Source: Roseibium album
GTDB lineage: Bacteria > Pseudomonadota > Alphaproteobacteria > Rhizobiales > Stappiaceae
Direction of reading: 5' to 3'
DNA: 64,000 bases
Assembly (NCBI GenBank): GCA_001404055.1
Contig: CXTY01000019.1
Span: forward strand, 62,001-126,000
Numbering within the stretch: position 1 is the stretch's first letter; each line of letters opens with the position of its first letter. The notes beneath the pieces were generated by a model. It did not search any database. It saw nothing but the letters and a program-made list of their open reading frames with translations, and was not told the origin of the DNA. Below, piece after piece: positions 1-8,267 of this stretch. Both the position numbers and the translations under genes were made by a program.

Positions 1-550
1 GAAGCGCCCATTCCACGTTGTTGATCGGGCGCTTTTCCAGGGAACGCTTGCCCGGGAAAGTTTCCAGATCAAAGACGTCGCAGATTTCAGTCGGCTCCTT
101 GCCGCCCCATTCTGCTACGTCTGAACGGTAACCGAATGTGGTTGAATAGACGATCTGCGGGATAAAGCACTCGGAAACCAGAAGGTCGCCGAAATCATCA
201 GCAGCCGAAGTCCCATCCGGAGCTGCAGCCAGATCCGTGTCTGGATTGATCTCCATTGCCAGGCCTTCGTCGCATAGACGGATCGCGTCAGAAGCAACAA
301 CGTCAACCAGATCCCAGGTTATGTTGCCGGCTTCGTTCATTGCACGCAGTTTGGCAACGGCCTCAGCAGAGGACTCATCCCAGATGACATTAACGCCTGC
401 GTTTTCAGCCATGTAGGGATCGGTATAGGCATTTTTCTGGGATGCCTGATACGCACCGCCCCAGGACACAAGCGTCAAGTCAGTTGCAAGTGCAGCGCTG
501 CCGGTAAACGCAAGCGCGGTACCTGCTAGAATTACAGTTCTGAGCTTCAT
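1..550 (-). CDS. Polyamine-type ABC transporter substrate-binding protein (3' part cut off)
   Basis: The reading frame starts at the ATG complementary to 548-550, behind a clear GAGGGAG ribosome site, and runs off the left edge, so only about 183 residues are visible. Residues 1-22 form a signal peptide ending in an Ala-x-Ala type site. The mature start (LTLVSWGGAYQ, then aromatic and acidic residues near YTDPY and VIWDES) is typical of the PotD/PotF family, periplasmic proteins that bind spermidine, putrescine or related amines. It lies 91 bp downstream of an ATPase gene of the same uptake class, so the two should form one operon with permeases outside the window. The exact ligand cannot be told from the sequence. 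Confidence 0.85.
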   Translation of the reverse strand, partial: MKLRTVILAGTALAFTGSAALATDLTLVSWGGAYQASQKNAYTDPYMAENAGVNVIWDESSAEAVAKLRAMNEAGNITWDLVDVVASDAIRLCDEGLAMEINPDTDLAAAPDGTSAADDFGDLLVSECFIPQIVYSTTFGYRSDVAEWGGKEPTEICDVFDLETFPGKRSLEKRPINNVEWAL

Positions 551-603
551 GAGAAGTAGCTCCCTCTTTTTTGGATTAAACGGATATTCTTCCGTCGTTG
601 TCG

Positions 604-635
604 CTGGCGGTCGCAGTTTGCAGCACGACCGCCGG
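604..635 (-). promoter_or_regulatory. Hairpin between transporter ATPase and binding-protein genes
   Basis: A perfect 8-bp stem (GGCGGTCG at 606-613 with CGACCGCC at 626-633), extendable by two pairs and closed by a 12-base loop, fills the gap between the ATPase and binding-protein genes. No T-run follows on the minus strand. Such hairpins beside binding-protein genes often protect or segment the mRNA so that the binding protein is made in excess. That role is inferred. Confidence 0.45.
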
Positions 636-641
636 GCGAAT

Positions 642-1736
642 TTAGACAACCGCGTCGAGCGCTTTACAGTCGTTGAGCGCCCAGCCCAACGGGACTGTAT
701 CGCCTACATTCAACGTGCGCTTCTCTCCACGGTTGCGAACTTTTACGATGAACTCATCATTTCCGGCCACGTTCATGCGAACACGGATGTGGTCTCCAAG
801 ATAAATGAGTTCTTCAACACGGGCGTTGACCAGATTGTCCATTGAATCGTGTGTATCGAATTCAACGCGCTCTGGACGCAGTGACAAGGTTGTCTGATCT
901 CCAACAGCCGAAACATTCACTCTGTCGGCCTTCAGCTGCGTACCGTCACCGAGTTCAACAAGGCATTCCTCGCCTTGAATATCAATGACCTTGCCACTCA
1001 ACTTGTTGTTCTCACCGATGAACTGCGCGACGAAGGAATTTTGAGGATCTTCATAAAGATCATCTGGTGTCGACAGCTGCTGGATAATTCCGTCGTTGAA
1101 CACGGCAACACGGTCCGACATCGTCAGAGCTTCGGTCTGGTCGTGGGTCACGTAAACAACTGTGACGCCCAGACTTTCGTGAATGTGCTTGATTTCATAT
1201 TGCATCTGTTCACGCAGCTGCTTGTCAAGCGCACCGAGTGGTTCATCCATCAGAACCAGTTCCGGGTTGAAGACGAGCGCTCTTGCCACGGCAACACGCT
1301 GTTGCTGGCCACCAGAGAGCTGAGCCGGACGCCGGTTGCCGAAGGCCCCAAGCTCCACCATTTCCAGCGCCCGCTGAACTTTTTCCTCTTGCTCTGCCTT
1401 GTTCATATTGCGGACTTGCAGCGGAAACGCGAGGTTTTCCGCAACTGTCATATGAGGGAAGAGCGCATAATTCTGGAAGACCATGCCAATGCCACGCTTA
1501 TGCGGCGGCACATTGTTGATGGGCCGGTCATTCAAATAGATTTCGCCATGTGTGGCTGGTTCAAAACCGGCCAGCATCATCAGACAAGTGGTCTTTCCGG
1601 ATCCGGAAGGCCCAAGCATCGTCAGAAATTCGCCGGGAGGAATATCGAGGTTAAGATTTTTTACGACCAGGGTTTCCCCGTCATAGCTCTTTTGAACGCT
1701 GTCATACTTAACAGCAGCGCCCCGTGTGTTCGCCAT
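642..1736 (-). CDS. ABC transporter ATP-binding protein, PotA-like (spermidine/putrescine type)
   Basis: A 364-residue ATPase of the carbohydrate/polyamine uptake (CUT1/POPT) type. The Walker A loop is at residues 42-50 (GPSGSGKTT), the Q-loop near 88 (FQNY), the signature LSGGQQQR at about 140-147, and Walker B with its glutamate at 160-165 (VLMDEP). The last 80 residues look like a TOBE regulatory domain. The length matches PotA. It couples ATP hydrolysis to uptake through membrane subunits that are not in the window. The ATG start at 1736 gives the usual short N-terminus. It is the upstream gene of the visible two-gene run with the binding protein. Polyamine specificity is likely but not proven, since FbpC- and PotG-type proteins look alike. 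Confidence 0.85.
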   Translation of the reverse strand: MANTRGAAVKYDSVQKSYDGETLVVKNLNLDIPPGEFLTMLGPSGSGKTTCLMMLAGFEPATHGEIYLNDRPINNVPPHKRGIGMVFQNYALFPHMTVAENLAFPLQVRNMNKAEQEEKVQRALEMVELGAFGNRRPAQLSGGQQQRVAVARALVFNPELVLMDEPLGALDKQLREQMQYEIKHIHESLGVTVVYVTHDQTEALTMSDRVAVFNDGIIQQLSTPDDLYEDPQNSFVAQFIGENNKLSGKVIDIQGEECLVELGDGTQLKADRVNVSAVGDQTTLSLRPERVEFDTHDSMDNLVNARVEELIYLGDHIRVRMNVAGNDEFIVKVRNRGEKRTLNVGDTVPLGWALNDCKALDAVV

Positions 1737-2227
1737 TTTGTCCCCAAGTCTTGTTCATTCATTATTATTTCGTTCGCAACCAATAACTCTGAGATGACAA
1801 CTGACATCGGCGAGCTCTCGATCAATGCGACATCGCATAGACAATCAAAAATACTCACGCAAGGAAAGGGGGGAATGAAAAAAAATAGATATTTTTTAGT
1901 CTGGGCCCGATTTTTTATTTTAGATTGCGTGATTGTCAGAAATTTTTTACTCAACAGAAACAGCCCGGAGAAAGGAAAATCTTCTCCAGGACGATGTAAC
2001 TTTGGCGCACAGACGTGTTGTTTTGCTATTAGTCTTTAGTATTCCGTCCAAGATTTGCACCAAGATGTCCAAAAACGTCACAAAATGCTCTCAGAGCGCC
2101 ACATACGCTCCGAATCCATCAGCTAAATGAAATTTTACAGCGGGCGTTTTCATTTTCGAATGCGGGTACTGTTTGTCTTGCACAACTGTCTGGAACTCCG
2201 ATAAGTTTTGCGCAAACAGCGGGGATA
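1737..2227. other. Intergenic region between divergent transporter operon and regulator gene
   Basis: These 491 bases hold no convincing gene. The stretch is AT-rich, with A- and T-runs around 1877-1925, and must carry the promoters of the minus-strand transporter operon and of the plus-strand regulator. Small dyads are visible: GGAGAA-N9-TTCTCC near 1974-1994, GCTCT-C-AGAGC near 2088-2098, and TTTGCGCAAA at 2207-2216 just before the regulator start. The last is well placed for autoregulation, but nothing else supports that. Confidence 0.5.
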
Positions 2228-3106
2228 ATGTTGCAACACACCGAAAGCCAACAGCCAGAATTTTTGACCACAAGGGAAGTGGCCGACCTTTTGCGGGTCA
2301 AAGAACGCAAAGTTTATGATCTTGCAGCCGCTGATGAAATTCCCCACCGCCGGATAACCGGAAAACTTCTGTTTCCAGCAGCCGAGATTCGCGCCTGGAT
2401 CGACGGTGCCGGAGAGCCCGCCCTTCGGGAGCGGCCAAATGTTGTCGCCGGGTCACATGACCCGCTGCTGGACTGGGCAATAAAGGCGTCCGGCAGTGGA
2501 CTTGCAACGCTGTGCAATGGCAGCAGGGACGGTTTGAAACAATTTTCCTCAGGTGCTGCTGCTCTTGCGGGTATCCATCTTCCTGATGGCACTGAATGGA
2601 ATATCCCAGCTGTCGAAGGTATGAGGCTGACCAATTCGGTTTTGATAGCCTGGGCCACACGCAAACGCGGACTGTTGCTTTCCCCTGAAACCACCGGGCT
2701 AGGCTCAGTTGCCGATTTGAAGGGGAAGCGTGTCGCATTGCGTCAGCCAGGTGCGGGGGCCGCGGTGCTATTTTCCCAACTTCTTGCCAAGGCCGGACTG
2801 AGTGAGCGGGACCTGGCTTGCACCAAGAACCACGCCCTCACTGAAGTTGACGCAGCTGCCTCCGTCGCGGGCGGTGAAGCAGATGCGGCCCTCGGCATTG
2901 AAGCCATGGCAAAGCAATTCAATCTCACGTTTCTGCCGCTCGTGGACGAGAGGTTTGACCTTTTGATTGACCGCAAATCCTTTTTTTCAAAGCCGGTCCA
3001 AACGCTGTTCAATTTCATCAGCACGACTGATTTTCAGGACAAGGCAGAATCACTCGGGGGTTACAACCTCAAGGATCTGGGGTCGGTTCGGTGGCTATCT
3101 CCGTGA
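2228..3106 (+). CDS. One-component regulator: excisionase-type HTH plus periplasmic-binding-like domain
   Basis: A 292-residue cytoplasmic protein. Residues 12-58 form a MerR/excisionase-type winged helix (TTREVADLLRVKERKVY... then LLFPAAEIRAWI). Residues 70-285 resemble the PBP_like fold (PF12727 type) related to molybdate-binding proteins, with phrases such as GSHDPLLDWAI, DLKGKRVALRQPGAG and a C-terminal FNFISTTDFQ. Proteins of this layout sense a small ligand inside the cell and control transport or cofactor genes. The ligand here is unknown; molybdate or another oxyanion is only one option. The start follows a GGGGA ribosome site. No molybdenum gene is adjacent: trmO follows 34 bp downstream in the same direction, and the polyamine operon is divergent. 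Confidence 0.75.
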   Translation: MLQHTESQQPEFLTTREVADLLRVKERKVYDLAAADEIPHRRITGKLLFPAAEIRAWIDGAGEPALRERPNVVAGSHDPLLDWAIKASGSGLATLCNGSRDGLKQFSSGAAALAGIHLPDGTEWNIPAVEGMRLTNSVLIAWATRKRGLLLSPETTGLGSVADLKGKRVALRQPGAGAAVLFSQLLAKAGLSERDLACTKNHALTEVDAAASVAGGEADAALGIEAMAKQFNLTFLPLVDERFDLLIDRKSFFSKPVQTLFNFISTTDFQDKAESLGGYNLKDLGSVRWLSP

Positions 3107-3140
3107 CTCCAGTTTCGACCCCATGCAAGGAAATGCCCGA

Positions 3141-3605
3141 ATGAGTGACGTTCGCCCCCATGAAGTGATGGTTCCCACAACACCTCCAGATGATGCCCGT
3201 CTGCGGTTTATCGGCAAGATCCATACGCCGTGGGACGACCGAAAGGACTGTCCTCGTCAGGGGAAACAAGATGGTCCGGAATGTAGAATTGAAATTTTTG
3301 AACCCTGGGTTCCAGCCCTGAAGGGCATAGAGTCCTTTGAACAGATTGAATTGCTCTACTGGCTCGACAAGGCCCGGCGCGATCTGGTCATTCAAAACCC
3401 TGGCCACAGCGATAAAACATCTGGCACATTCGCGCTACGTTCTCCAGTACGGCCAAACCCGATAGGAACTGTCTCCGCAAAACTGATTTCCGTCGACGGA
3501 CCGAATCTGATTGTGCGCGGGCTGGATTGCCTGAACGGAACTCCCCTCCTCGATTTGAAGCCGGATCGTTGTTCCTTCACGCCAAAGGCAACGCCCGAAA
3601 CTTAA
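3141..3605 (+). CDS. trmO: tRNA (N6-threonylcarbamoyladenosine37-N6)-methyltransferase TrmO
   Basis: TrmO uses S-adenosylmethionine to methylate the t6A base at position 37 of certain tRNAs. The 154-residue product has the family's hallmarks: an opening FIGKIHTPW, a central run around IELLYWLDKARRDL, and the conserved GTFALRSPVRPNPIGTV segment followed by LDGT/LDLKP-like turns (LNGTPLLDLKP). The frame is open further upstream, but the ATG at 3141 lies about nine bases after AAGGAA and gives the normal N-terminus, so it was chosen over 2967 and 3123. The gene follows the HTH regulator closely and ends inside a terminator hairpin. A C-terminal extension seen in some homologues is absent. Confidence 0.88.
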   Translation: MSDVRPHEVMVPTTPPDDARLRFIGKIHTPWDDRKDCPRQGKQDGPECRIEIFEPWVPALKGIESFEQIELLYWLDKARRDLVIQNPGHSDKTSGTFALRSPVRPNPIGTVSAKLISVDGPNLIVRGLDCLNGTPLLDLKPDRCSFTPKATPET

Positions 3606-3616
3606 GGCGTTGCTTT
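3585..3616 (+). terminator. Rho-independent-type terminator overlapping the trmO stop codon
   Basis: The arm GCAACGCC at 3588-3595 pairs perfectly with GGCGTTGC at 3606-3613. The stem extends to 11 bp with one G-U pair, and a short T-run follows (3614-3616). The trmO stop codon at 3603-3605 sits in the loop, so the 5' arm is coding sequence. Confidence 0.6.
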
Positions 3617-3701
3617 AACTGCTAAGCCAACTTGACAAGCTCTGATCAAAATCCAAAATTCCGACAAAGCCGCTCGTTCGAAGCGGTACTGGGAGGAATT
3701 T

Positions 3702-5816
3702 ATGAATACGGCTGAAAACACCGGTTCGACCGGCATCAATGATGTCGTGTCGATTGAACGCCAGGGCGCGATCGCGTTGATCGCCTTGAACAATCCGCCG
3801 GTAAACGCCGCTTCTCACGCACTTCGCTCCGGCGTATGGCAAGCTGTTGCGGCACTCCAGGATGAGGCCTCCATCGAAGCAATTGCGATTTACGGCGTAG
3901 GCCGCACGTTTATCGCTGGTGCCGACATAAGGGAATTCGGTAAGCCGCCGGTTGACCCCTGGCTGCCTGAGCTTTGCAATTTCCTCGAAGATTGCCCTAC
4001 ACTCATCGTCTGCGTCTTGCACGGAACAACGTTTGGCGGCGGACTGGAAGTCGCTCTTGCCTGTCATGCGCGCGTGGCCCTCACCGGCACCAGGGTTGGC
4101 TTTCCTGAAGTCACGCTCGGCGTCATTCCAGGAGCCGGTGGCACGCAACGTATGCCGCGCCTTGCCGGAATTCCAGCTTCGCTGGACGTCATCACCAGCG
4201 GCAAACCGATGTCAGCTGCCAAGGCGCTTGAAAGTTGTTTGATCGACCGGATTGTCGATGGTGACCCACGCGAAATTGCGCTTCAGTCCGCAAGGGATGT
4301 TATCAGCGGGAACCTGTCGACGCGGCGAACCGCTGGCCTGGCCGTCGAGCCAGACCCGGATGCGGTCCAGTCCATGCGTGCGAAACTCGTCAAGACCCAG
4401 CCCCTGCTCTTTTCCCCGCACAAATGCGTCGACGCCATAGAAGCGAGCAATTTGCCTTTGAGCGAAGGCCTGAAAGAAGAACGCCGCTTGTTCAATGCCT
4501 GCATGGAAAGCCCGCAACGGGCCGGACTGATCCACGCGTTTTTTTCCGAACGCGCAGTGACCAAAGTCCCCGAGGCAACGAACACACCGAGGGACATTCG
4601 TAAAATCGGTGTCATCGGCGGCGGAACAATGGGGTCCGGCATTGCGACCGCCGCTTTGCTTGCAGGTTTCCCGGTTCTTCTGACTGAACGCGATCAGGCC
4701 GGTCTTGATCGAGGGACAGCGACAATTGCAGGCAATCTTGAAGGAGCAGTCAAAAGGGCAAAGATCACTCCGGAGGCCCGTGACACTATTCTTTCTTCCA
4801 GCCTTTCGACGTCAACGGGCCTTGCGGCACTGTCCGACGTTGACCTGGTCATAGAAGCCGTTTTTGAAGAAATGAGCGTTAAACGCGAAATATTTGGAAC
4901 CCTCGACAGGGTCACCAAGCCAGGAGCCATCCTTGCCTCCAACACGTCCTATCTGGATATCAATCAGATCGCAGCCATCACGTCACGTCCGGAAGATGTG
5001 ATCGGTCTGCATTTCTTCTCGCCCGCCCATATCATGCGGCTTATGGAAGTTGTGGTTGCGGATAAAACGGGAGGTGACGTCGTTGCAACGGGCTTCGCGC
5101 TTGCCAAAAAACTGAAGAAGATTGCCGTCCGGTCCGGGGTCTGTGACGGATTTATCGGCAACCGCATCATGACCTTCTACAAGAAGACCGCCGACTACAT
5201 GATGATGGACGGTGCATCTCCGCAAGAGATCGATCAGGCGATCACCGGGTTCGGCTTTGCGATGGGACCTTATCAGGTTGCCGATCTGGCAGGTCTCGAT
5301 ATCGGATGGGCTGCCAATAAACGCCGCGCCGCTTCCCGCCCGGCCGAAGAGCGTTACATCCCGATCGCCGACCAGATTTGCGAAAAGGGCTGGTTTGGCC
5401 GCAAAACCGGAAAAGGATTTTATATCTATGATGATCAGGGACCGCGCCCGAACCCTGAGGCTCTGACCATCATCGACGAGGCACGGTCAAATGCCGGGAT
5501 TGTTGCCCGCAAATTCACAAAGGATGAAATCGTCGACCGCTTTGTCACAGCCATGATTTTGGAGGCAACCAGAGTTCTGGAAGAAGGCATTGCTCTCCGC
5601 CCAATCGACATCGACGCAGTCTTCCTGTTTGGCTACGGATACCCGCGGTTCCGCGGCGGCCCGATGCACACAGCCGACCAGATCGGCGCAAAGGAACTTG
5701 TGCGACGGATCGAGGACTATGCCGCGGAAGACGCATACTACTGGCAGGTGCCGAACCTTCTTCGGAACATGGCTGAAACCGGTGAGACGTTTGCGAAACT
5801 GAACGAAAGTGGGTGA
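3702..5816 (+). CDS. Enoyl-CoA hydratase / 3-hydroxyacyl-CoA dehydrogenase, two-domain beta-oxidation enzyme
   Basis: A 704-residue multifunctional enzyme that hydrates 2-enoyl-CoA and oxidises the resulting 3-hydroxyacyl-CoA with NAD+. Residues 15-280 are a crotonase domain (TFIAGADIREF and FGGGLEVALACHARVA for the oxyanion hole, GFPEVTLGVIPGAGGTQRMPRL with the catalytic acid). Residues 305-490 are the Rossmann domain (GVIGGGTMGSGIA) followed by the HFFSPAHIMRLMEVV catalytic histidine region. Two C-terminal helical domains close the protein. A strong GGAGGAATTT precedes the ATG. The length fits the FadB/FadJ/peroxisomal-type family, and no thiolase follows. It stands alone on the plus strand, converging on the acyl-CoA operon, and could take that operon's products. 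Confidence 0.9.
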   Translation: MNTAENTGSTGINDVVSIERQGAIALIALNNPPVNAASHALRSGVWQAVAALQDEASIEAIAIYGVGRTFIAGADIREFGKPPVDPWLPELCNFLEDCPTLIVCVLHGTTFGGGLEVALACHARVALTGTRVGFPEVTLGVIPGAGGTQRMPRLAGIPASLDVITSGKPMSAAKALESCLIDRIVDGDPREIALQSARDVISGNLSTRRTAGLAVEPDPDAVQSMRAKLVKTQPLLFSPHKCVDAIEASNLPLSEGLKEERRLFNACMESPQRAGLIHAFFSERAVTKVPEATNTPRDIRKIGVIGGGTMGSGIATAALLAGFPVLLTERDQAGLDRGTATIAGNLEGAVKRAKITPEARDTILSSSLSTSTGLAALSDVDLVIEAVFEEMSVKREIFGTLDRVTKPGAILASNTSYLDINQIAAITSRPEDVIGLHFFSPAHIMRLMEVVVADKTGGDVVATGFALAKKLKKIAVRSGVCDGFIGNRIMTFYKKTADYMMMDGASPQEIDQAITGFGFAMGPYQVADLAGLDIGWAANKRRAASRPAEERYIPIADQICEKGWFGRKTGKGFYIYDDQGPRPNPEALTIIDEARSNAGIVARKFTKDEIVDRFVTAMILEATRVLEEGIALRPIDIDAVFLFGYGYPRFRGGPMHTADQIGAKELVRRIEDYAAEDAYYWQVPNLLRNMAETGETFAKLNESG

Positions 5817-5841
5817 CGGTAGTTCGTTGAAAAACTGGACT

Positions 5842-5955
5842 TATCATCCCGGCTGAAGCGCAGCGGAAGGTCGGGATCCAATAACCCCGATAGTACCGAA
5901 AATGGCAAACGTTGGTGTTTACTGGATTCCTGCCTTCGCAAGAATGAAAAGATTT
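5842..5955. repeat. Intergenic palindromic repeat-like element
   Basis: The only real gap between two convergent genes carries an imperfect inverted repeat. It begins TCATCCCGGCTGAAGCG...GGATCCA near 5844 and ends TACTGGATTCCTGCCTTCGC...GAATGA near 5949. The left end pairs imperfectly with the right end. The 'TCATCCCGG...CTGGATTCC...GGAATGA' pattern is common in intergenic repeats of alphaproteobacteria. No second copy was noticed in this window. Confidence 0.5.
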
Positions 5956-5973
5956 GATTGTCGCGTTCGAGCA

Positions 5974-7005
5974 TCAAACCGTTCTGGCAGCCTCCAGCCC
6001 ACCTGAAGCATACTCGGGAACGCTCGCACCGAGCCGCAGCCCAAGCTCCGGATTGGAGGCATTGCCATCAAGCGCACGTTTCTTCACGCCTTGAAGGATT
6101 GCTCCCATGCGGAAGAAACCAAAGGCGAGATAAAAACCGAAATCGGCAATGCCGGGTAGCCCCATCCGGGCGCAATAGGCATCAATGAAATCCTGGTCTT
6201 CAGGCAATCCCAGCTGCGCGCGATTGACACCGGCTAGTCCGCGCCCTTCTTCACCCGGCGGGCGTTGCCATTGCATGATCAGAGCCGCGAGATCGGCGTA
6301 GGGATGCCCGATGGTCGAGAGTTCCCAGTCCAGAACAGCGACACATTGCGGCCCATCCTTTGCAAACAACAGATTGTCGATCCGGAAATCTCCATGGACG
6401 AGCGTTCTCTTTCCGTCGTCTGCGGGAATGTTTTTGTCCAGCCAGTCAATCAGCTCATTCATTGCTGGAATCGTACCGGTTTCGCTGGCCCGATACTGTT
6501 TGGTCCACCGATCAATCTGGCGTCTGTAATAATTCCCGGACGGTCCAAAATCCGACAGGCCACGCGCCTCCAGATCAATTGAATGTATCGCCGCTAAAAC
6601 GCGGTTCATTTCATTGTAGATACCTGAGCGTATCTTCTGACCGACATCAAATAGCCGGGGATCATCAAAGTTACGGCCTGAGACGAATTCCATCAGGTAA
6701 AAAGACGAACCGATAATTGTCTCGTCTTCACAAAGAACATGCATGCACGCAACAGGAACATCAGAACCGGCAAGCGCCTTTTGTACCCGGAATTCACGGT
6801 CCACCGCATGGGCCGATTTTAGCAGGACACCCGGAGGTTTACGGCGCAAGACATAGTCGCCGCTGCTCGCCTTCAAGAGATAAGTCGGATTGGATTGGCC
6901 ACGATTGAACTTTTCGGCTCGGACTGGTCCTGAAAAGCCGAGCACATTGTGCTCCAACCAATCTGTCAACGTGTTGACATCCAATTCTGCACTGCCGTCA
7001 GACAT
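5974..7005 (-). CDS. APH-family phosphotransferase, ACAD10/11 kinase-domain / LvaA-like
   Basis: A 343-residue kinase of the aminoglycoside-phosphotransferase fold, last gene of the six-gene acyl-CoA operon. The nucleotide-binding N-lobe (GQSNPTYLLKA, YVLRRKPPG), the catalytic loop HGDFRIDN and the metal motif VLDWELSTIGHPYADLA are intact. This subfamily corresponds to the kinase half of animal ACAD10/11 and to LvaA of levulinate breakdown, which phosphorylate 4-hydroxyacyl-CoA rather than antibiotics. The ATG at 7005, two bases after the stop of the dehydrogenase gene, gives the family-like N-terminus; a longer frame exists but would overlap that gene. Substrate is inferred from neighbours. 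Resistance to an antibiotic is unlikely. Confidence 0.82.
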   Translation of the reverse strand: MSDGSAELDVNTLTDWLEHNVLGFSGPVRAEKFNRGQSNPTYLLKASSGDYVLRRKPPGVLLKSAHAVDREFRVQKALAGSDVPVACMHVLCEDETIIGSSFYLMEFVSGRNFDDPRLFDVGQKIRSGIYNEMNRVLAAIHSIDLEARGLSDFGPSGNYYRRQIDRWTKQYRASETGTIPAMNELIDWLDKNIPADDGKRTLVHGDFRIDNLLFAKDGPQCVAVLDWELSTIGHPYADLAALIMQWQRPPGEEGRGLAGVNRAQLGLPEDQDFIDAYCARMGLPGIADFGFYLAFGFFRMGAILQGVKKRALDGNASNPELGLRLGASVPEYASGGLEAARTV

Positions 7006-7007
7006 GC

Positions 7008-8243
7008 TCAGACTTTGCTGTTGGAGTATTTTCGAAGCTCTGCTCTGGCGACCTGACGGCGATGGACGGCATCCGGTCCGTCCGCAAATCGCAAGGTTCT
7101 GAGATGCGTCCACATGGCAGCCAGTGGAAAATCCTGACTGATACCGGCAGCGCCGTGAACCTGCATCGCCTCATCAACAACTTTCAGCGCCATCAAGGGC
7201 GCGACGACCTTGATCTGGCTGATCCATGACTGCGCTGCCCGTGTGCCTTGCGTATCCATGACCCATGCTGCTTTCAGACACAGAAGGCGCGCCATTTCGA
7301 TTTCCATGCGCGCGTTTGCGATGATGTCGTGGTTGGCGCCCAGATCGGTCAGTTTTTTACCAAAGGCTTCACGGCTGGCGGCGCGACGACAAAGCAGTTC
7401 CAAGGCGCGTTCAGCCTGGCCGATGGCCCGCATGCAGTGATGAATGCGGCCGGGGCCCAATCGGCCTTGCGCGACTTCAAAGCCACGGCCCTCACCAAGA
7501 ACAAGGTCGTCCTTGAGCGCGCGCACGTTGGTGAAACGAATATGCATATGACCGTGCGGGGCGTCATCTGCACCAAAGACTTGCATCGGGCGCAGCACCT
7601 CGATGCCCGGAGCGTCTGATGGCACGAGAAACATCGAATGACGGCTGTGCTTATGGGCTTCCGGATCGGTAACAGCCATCACGATATAAAGCGCACAGCG
7701 TGGGTCTCCGGCGCCGGTCGCCCACCATTTATCTCCGTTCAGGATCCAGTCATTGCCATCTTTTGTCGCGGACAGCGCGATGTTGGTCGCGTCTGACGAG
7801 GCCACATCTGGTTCCGTCATCAAATAGGCAGACCGGATTTCGCCCTCAAGGAGCGGTTTCAGCCAACGTTCCTTGTGAGCCGCTGTGCCATAACGCTCCA
7901 GAACTTCCATGTTGCCGGTGTCGGGCGCGTTGCAGTTGAAGACCTCAGCAGCAATGCCGACCTTGCCTATTTCTTCCGCAAGATACGCGTATTCAACAGT
8001 GCTCAGGCCGTACCCGCTGTCGCTGTCGGTCAGCCAGAAATTCCAGAGACCGCGCTCCTTGGCCTTTGACTTAAGCGTTTCGAGAATTTCCAGTTGCCTG
8101 GCCGTGAGCTGAAATCGATCACCTGTTGGATGATGTCCCACTTCCCGGTGATATTCCGCTTCCAGGGGAGCGATTTCGGTCTCGACCATATGCCGGACCT
8201 TTTCAATGAGTGGCCGCACCCGTTCCGAAATACCTAGATCCAT
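7008..8243 (-). CDS. Acyl-CoA dehydrogenase, ACAD10/11 (LvaC/FadE2-like) family
   Basis: A 411-residue flavoprotein with the acyl-CoA dehydrogenase plan: helical N-domain, beta-domain (AYLMTEPDVASSDATNI, NGDKWWATGAG) and C-terminal helical domain beginning LGPGRIHHCMRAIGQAERALELL, the typical ACAD10/11 phrase. Near the C-terminus the usual YEGT catalytic loop reads ADGP, with Asp where classical enzymes have the Glu base, as in this subfamily. In the Lva pathway the counterpart removes phosphate from 4-phosphoacyl-CoA to give an enoyl-CoA. The ATG at 8243 follows AGAGGGA. A TTG 15 bases upstream, also with a good ribosome site, is the alternative. The kinase gene follows after 2 bp. Confidence 0.87.
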   Translation of the reverse strand: MDLGISERVRPLIEKVRHMVETEIAPLEAEYHREVGHHPTGDRFQLTARQLEILETLKSKAKERGLWNFWLTDSDSGYGLSTVEYAYLAEEIGKVGIAAEVFNCNAPDTGNMEVLERYGTAAHKERWLKPLLEGEIRSAYLMTEPDVASSDATNIALSATKDGNDWILNGDKWWATGAGDPRCALYIVMAVTDPEAHKHSRHSMFLVPSDAPGIEVLRPMQVFGADDAPHGHMHIRFTNVRALKDDLVLGEGRGFEVAQGRLGPGRIHHCMRAIGQAERALELLCRRAASREAFGKKLTDLGANHDIIANARMEIEMARLLCLKAAWVMDTQGTRAAQSWISQIKVVAPLMALKVVDEAMQVHGAAGISQDFPLAAMWTHLRTLRFADGPDAVHRRQVARAELRKYSNSKV

Positions 8244-8267
8244 TGATCCCTCTGACAATGTGTTTCC

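Noticed and set aside
975..2039. A 354-codon plus-strand frame opposite the PotA-like gene
   Set aside because: Antisense shadow of an ABC ATPase with all motifs on the minus strand; the translated product has no recognisable fold.
5974..7005. Aminoglycoside resistance gene
   Set aside because: The fold is shared, but the acyl-CoA operon context and the ACAD10/11-like sequence point to an acyl-CoA kinase.
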